This document shows, piece after piece, positions 33,084-35,103 of a stretch of 35,103 nt of DNA (its first letter is position 1; each line of letters opens with the position of its first letter). Where the stretch lies: positions 1 through 35,103 of the forward strand of contig JAUIJC010000041.1 of assembly GCA_030431525.1 (NCBI GenBank), given 5' to 3'. Below the pieces are notes generated by a model. The model had not been told where the DNA came from, did no database searches, and was given only the letters and a program-made list of their open reading frames with translations. The stretch is from Bacteroidia bacterium (GTDB lineage Bacteria > Bacteroidota > Bacteroidia > Cytophagales > JAAEPT01). A program made the translations under genes and the position numbers.

Positions 33084-33467
33084 ATGAAACAAAAAGTAAA
33101 TCTCGTTCTCCGTATCCTTTTGGGATTGATGTTGGTGCTCTTTGGAGCCAACAAGTTCGGACATTTCATCCCAATGGGAGAGCCTGCTCCTGAAGTGGCA
33201 GCAGCCTTTGGTGGGTTGATGGCAGTGAAGTTTATCCTGCCGACAGTTGGTGTGGTGGAAACATTGGTTGGCCTTGTGCTTCTAAGCAACCGTTTTGTTT
33301 CATTGGCATTGGTCGTGTTAGTGCCTATCAGCTACAGCATTGTGGCCTTCCATTTGGCCTTTGACCCAGCCGGTATTGGAGGCGCACTGTTCGTGGCTGT
33401 TCTCAACGTCTATTTGTTGCTCACCAAGAAAGAGAATTTCAACGCTGTTTTAACGCCAAATTCCTAA
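33084..33467 (+). CDS. DoxX-like membrane protein
   Basis: A 127-residue inner-membrane protein with four hydrophobic segments. VLRILLGLMLVLFGANKFGHFIP is the characteristic first helix with the G-x-N-K-F motif of DoxX-like proteins, and PTVGVVETLVGLVLL is the second. It is the last gene of the MarR-regulated cluster and is followed by a clear terminator. DoxX proteins are linked to redox and stress membrane functions in other bacteria; the role here is not determined. Confidence 0.88.
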   Translation: MKQKVNLVLRILLGLMLVLFGANKFGHFIPMGEPAPEVAAAFGGLMAVKFILPTVGVVETLVGLVLLSNRFVSLALVVLVPISYSIVAFHLAFDPAGIGGALFVAVLNVYLLLTKKENFNAVLTPNS

Positions 33468-33495
33468 GCCATTTCCTTGGTTGAGTACAAATGAT

Positions 33496-33530
33496 AAGGG
33501 CCTGTTTCATCTGAAACAGGCCCTTTTTTT
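33496..33530 (+). terminator. Bidirectional terminator after the DoxX gene
   Basis: AAGGGCCTGTTTCA (33496-33509) and TGAAACAGGCCCTT (33512-33525) form a perfect 14-bp stem with a 2-nt gap, followed by a T-tract to 33530. It separates convergent genes. Confidence 0.92.
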
Positions 33531-33535
33531 AATGC

Positions 33536-34180
33536 TTATCGGAAGTCCTCGTAGTTTTTGAAGCGCTTATAGAATGTGGGTCGTGAAACGCTAAAATTCC
33601 ATCTTGACCTATCGTTACCGCTTGTGTCTTCAAAACCACCGCTATCATCTCCATTAAAAATGGTAAATGGTAACATTAAGATGGCAATGATAGCGACCAG
33701 CAAATAGAAGCCGTAATAAGGGAAGTCTTCTGGGAGGTAGCCGTTTTTGTAAGCCTTGTAGAGTGTGAAGCCTTGGATGAGTCCGAACAGGACCATCAGC
33801 CATGAGGTGTACGCCAAGTTGTCGGAAATCCACCAGCTATACGACCACCAAGTCATAAAGGCGTGAGGAATAAACATCCAAACAAAGGGCACCCCGTTGT
33901 GGCGGTATTCATCATCCTTAATTTTTTCAAAAGCACTGAAGGAGCGTTTTGTGAAAAGGGTTTTAATCAGGCCGAATCCTTTTTTGAAGAAAACCATGAT
34001 ACCGAGCCAAATGCCCATGCCGATTTGGCTTCCCAAAAAATAGACGACCCACCAAATCAAATTCCATTTATCCACTTCCTTCATCAACACCAAAGGTCCA
34101 AATGCGGTGAAAAGTCCTCCAAAAAGTAAGGCCCAAATGACTGGTTTGACCTCGTACTTGTCCGTCTTCGCTAATTCCAT
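33536..34180 (-). CDS. Unknown multi-pass membrane protein
   Basis: A 214-residue protein with about five hydrophobic segments (near residues 12-33, 41-63, 97-113, 124-140 and 158-176), several rich in Trp (MTWWSYSWWISDN). The C-terminal tail is polar (NGDDSGGFEDTSGNDRSRWNF). No family is recognised. A minus-strand promoter lies 30 bp upstream of the ATG and a terminator follows directly, so it is a stand-alone transcription unit. Confidence 0.72.
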   Translation of the reverse strand: MELAKTDKYEVKPVIWALLFGGLFTAFGPLVLMKEVDKWNLIWWVVYFLGSQIGMGIWLGIMVFFKKGFGLIKTLFTKRSFSAFEKIKDDEYRHNGVPFVWMFIPHAFMTWWSYSWWISDNLAYTSWLMVLFGLIQGFTLYKAYKNGYLPEDFPYYGFYLLVAIIAILMLPFTIFNGDDSGGFEDTSGNDRSRWNFSVSRPTFYKRFKNYEDFR

Positions 34181-34210
34181 TTGAAAAATCTATAGGTTAA
34201 AATCTGGCGC

Positions 34211-34243
34211 TAAAGATAAGAGATTGTGCTGTAGACCGAACAA
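34211..34243 (-). promoter_or_regulatory. Promoter of the unknown membrane protein gene
   Basis: On the minus strand a TTG (plus 34241-34243) and TATCTTTA (plus 34211-34218) are spaced by 22 bp. The -7 element matches the consensus except for the last base. Confidence 0.5.
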
Positions 34244-34292
34244 CTTTACCGACTTTGCCTCGTTTTATGGACAGGACCAATGTGTCAATCTT

Positions 34293-34913
34293 ATGCGAAG
34301 AATGTGGTTATTCGCCTTTTTTCTGGGGCTGATGGTCATGCTTGGAGCCTGTTCTTCCACGAATCTGTCCCAAGTTTGGTCAGACCGTCAATATCATAAC
34401 AACAGCATCCAAGAGGTGTTGGTGGTCAGTATGGCCAAGCAGGAGGGCGTGAGGAAATCCTTTGAGCAAACCATGTCCAAGGAGTTCGCAGAAAAAGGGG
34501 TGAAAGGACTGATGGCCTCCAATATTTTTCCTGAAGGGCAAATTACCCCTGAGCAGTTCAGTGAATGTTTCGAGAAAATGGGGGTGGATGCCATTTTGGT
34601 GGCCCATTTATCAGATGTGCGCACTGAGCAGGAATATGTGCCTGGGCAGACTTATGCCGTGCCGGGCTATTACCGCAACTTTTATGGCTACTATCACCAA
34701 ACGTATTCTTACGTTCAGGAGCCAGGCTATATGCAATCCGTCAAGGTGGTTAATCTGGAGTTGAACCTCTATGAGGCCAAGGATGGAGAGTTGATTTGGA
34801 CGGGATTGACGGAAACTTATGACCCCTCGGATGTTAATGTGGTGATTGATGAGGTGAGTAAGGAAACAGTGAAAGCCTTGGAAAAAGAAGGTTTTTTGAG
34901 AGAGACAAAATAA
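34293..34913 (+). CDS. Unknown lipoprotein (DUF4136-like in pattern)
   Basis: A 206-residue lipoprotein from the ATG at 34293; the signal peptide MRRMWLFAFFLGLMVMLGAC ends in a lipobox, with Cys20 probably lipidated. An upstream in-frame start is rejected because it precedes the signal peptide. The layout is a lipobox, then SIQEVLVVSMAKQEGVRKSFEQTM, then a Tyr-rich loop (YRNFYGYYHQTYSYVQEPGY), then LELNLYEAKDGELIWTGLTE. It resembles lipoproteins of the DUF4136 kind, but this is only a pattern impression. No function is known. Its stop codon overlaps the start of the 33-bp palindrome. Confidence 0.75.
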   Translation: MRRMWLFAFFLGLMVMLGACSSTNLSQVWSDRQYHNNSIQEVLVVSMAKQEGVRKSFEQTMSKEFAEKGVKGLMASNIFPEGQITPEQFSECFEKMGVDAILVAHLSDVRTEQEYVPGQTYAVPGYYRNFYGYYHQTYSYVQEPGYMQSVKVVNLELNLYEAKDGELIWTGLTETYDPSDVNVVIDEVSKETVKALEKEGFLRETK

Positions 34914-34980
34914 AGTAATGAAAGGATTTAGACCTGACAGGTTTCCAAAACCTGTCAGGTCTAAATCCTTTCATTACTTT
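34912..34980. repeat. Perfect 33-bp inverted repeat (ACCTGACAGGT family)
   Basis: Arms 34912-34944 and 34948-34980 are perfect complements of 33 bases with a CCA loop. The core GACCTGACAGGTTT/AAACCTGTCAGGTC is a dispersed palindrome I recognise from many Bacteroidota genomes. It begins inside the stop codon of the lipoprotein gene. It has no T-tract of its own but could terminate both flanking genes. Confidence 0.9.
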
Positions 34981-35029
34981 TATTGGAATTATATACTCAA
35001 ATACCACAGCTCCAATATTACATGGTTGG

Positions 35030-35103
35030 TCAGCTATATTGATACTTAGTTGGAAGTTCCTTGAGGAACAGTTTACCATATTCTATTCCCATCAAGATTG
35101 CGT
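35030..35103 (-). CDS. 3' end of a gene continuing beyond the right edge
   Basis: The minus-strand frame ending with TGA at 35030-35032 reads AILMGIEYGKLFLKELPTKY and then QYS, 23 codons to the window edge. The amphipathic, charged character looks coding, and the strand fits a gene convergent on the palindrome at 34912-34980. It is too short to identify. It could equally be a fragment or chance. Confidence 0.35.
   Translation of the reverse strand, partial: AILMGIEYGKLFLKELPTKYQYS

Noticed and set aside
34834-35079. An 81-codon minus-strand open frame at the right edge
   Set aside because: It reads straight through the 33-bp palindrome and into the lipoprotein gene; the alternative frame ending at 35030 is a better gene candidate.

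Overview
The window looks like a chromosomal segment of a Bacteroidota bacterium, probably a marine or otherwise free-living member of the Cytophagales. The signs are a FecA-like TonB-dependent receptor with a carboxypeptidase-regulatory N-terminal domain, a protein with a C-terminal type IX secretion (T9SS) sorting domain, DUF4856, imelysin-like and DUF3857 proteins, a eukaryote-like class I ribonucleotide reductase, promoters of the TTG-(18-22 bp)-TAnnTTTG type, few Shine-Dalgarno sequences, and many short intergenic palindromes. Genus and species cannot be read from the sequence.

Layout. The left edge (1-156) carries the N-terminus of an IS4-type transposase. Positions 369-6105 hold a minus-strand cluster that I read as iron acquisition: DUF4856 lipoprotein, imelysin-like lipoprotein, TonB-dependent receptor, then an alpha/beta hydrolase. 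A Fur-like palindrome and a striking array of six TAGGTA/TACCTA words lie upstream of it. Next come a thioredoxin-like protein and a divergent GT2 glycosyltransferase, then nrdB-nrdA (minus strand, with a hairpin-rich leader), then rplU-rpmA (plus strand). An AAA-ATPase-like/PD-(D/E)XK protein follows, then a DMT transporter, a rhomboid-like protein lacking the expected histidine, and a polyprenyl diphosphate synthase.

Positions 17774-21532 encode a 1252-residue TPR-DUF3857-transglutaminase-like secreted protein. After it come a Gln-rich repeat protein and a translationally coupled lipoprotein pair, one of which ends in a mono-heme cytochrome c domain. Then a SUI1/eIF1-like factor, a stand-alone imelysin-like domain protein, and a T9SS-exported protein with chitin-binding-like modules at both ends. 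The right part holds an RsmF-type rRNA methyltransferase, a MarR-FMN reductase-YceI-DoxX cluster, an unknown membrane protein, an unknown lipoprotein, and the 3' end of another gene at the right edge.

Most of the window is ordinary core and envelope genome. No CRISPR array, phage, tRNA or rRNA was recognised. The least conventional content is: (i) the iron-type operon with paired hairpin elements between its genes and the TAGGTA array upstream; (ii) the cytochrome-c lipoprotein coupled to a second lipoprotein, close to an orphan imelysin-like domain; (iii) four different families of intergenic palindromes, including a perfect 33-bp inverted repeat; (iv) a probable pseudo-rhomboid; and (v) a T9SS adhesin-like protein with no catalytic domain. 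All functions are inferred from recognisable motifs; no database search was possible.
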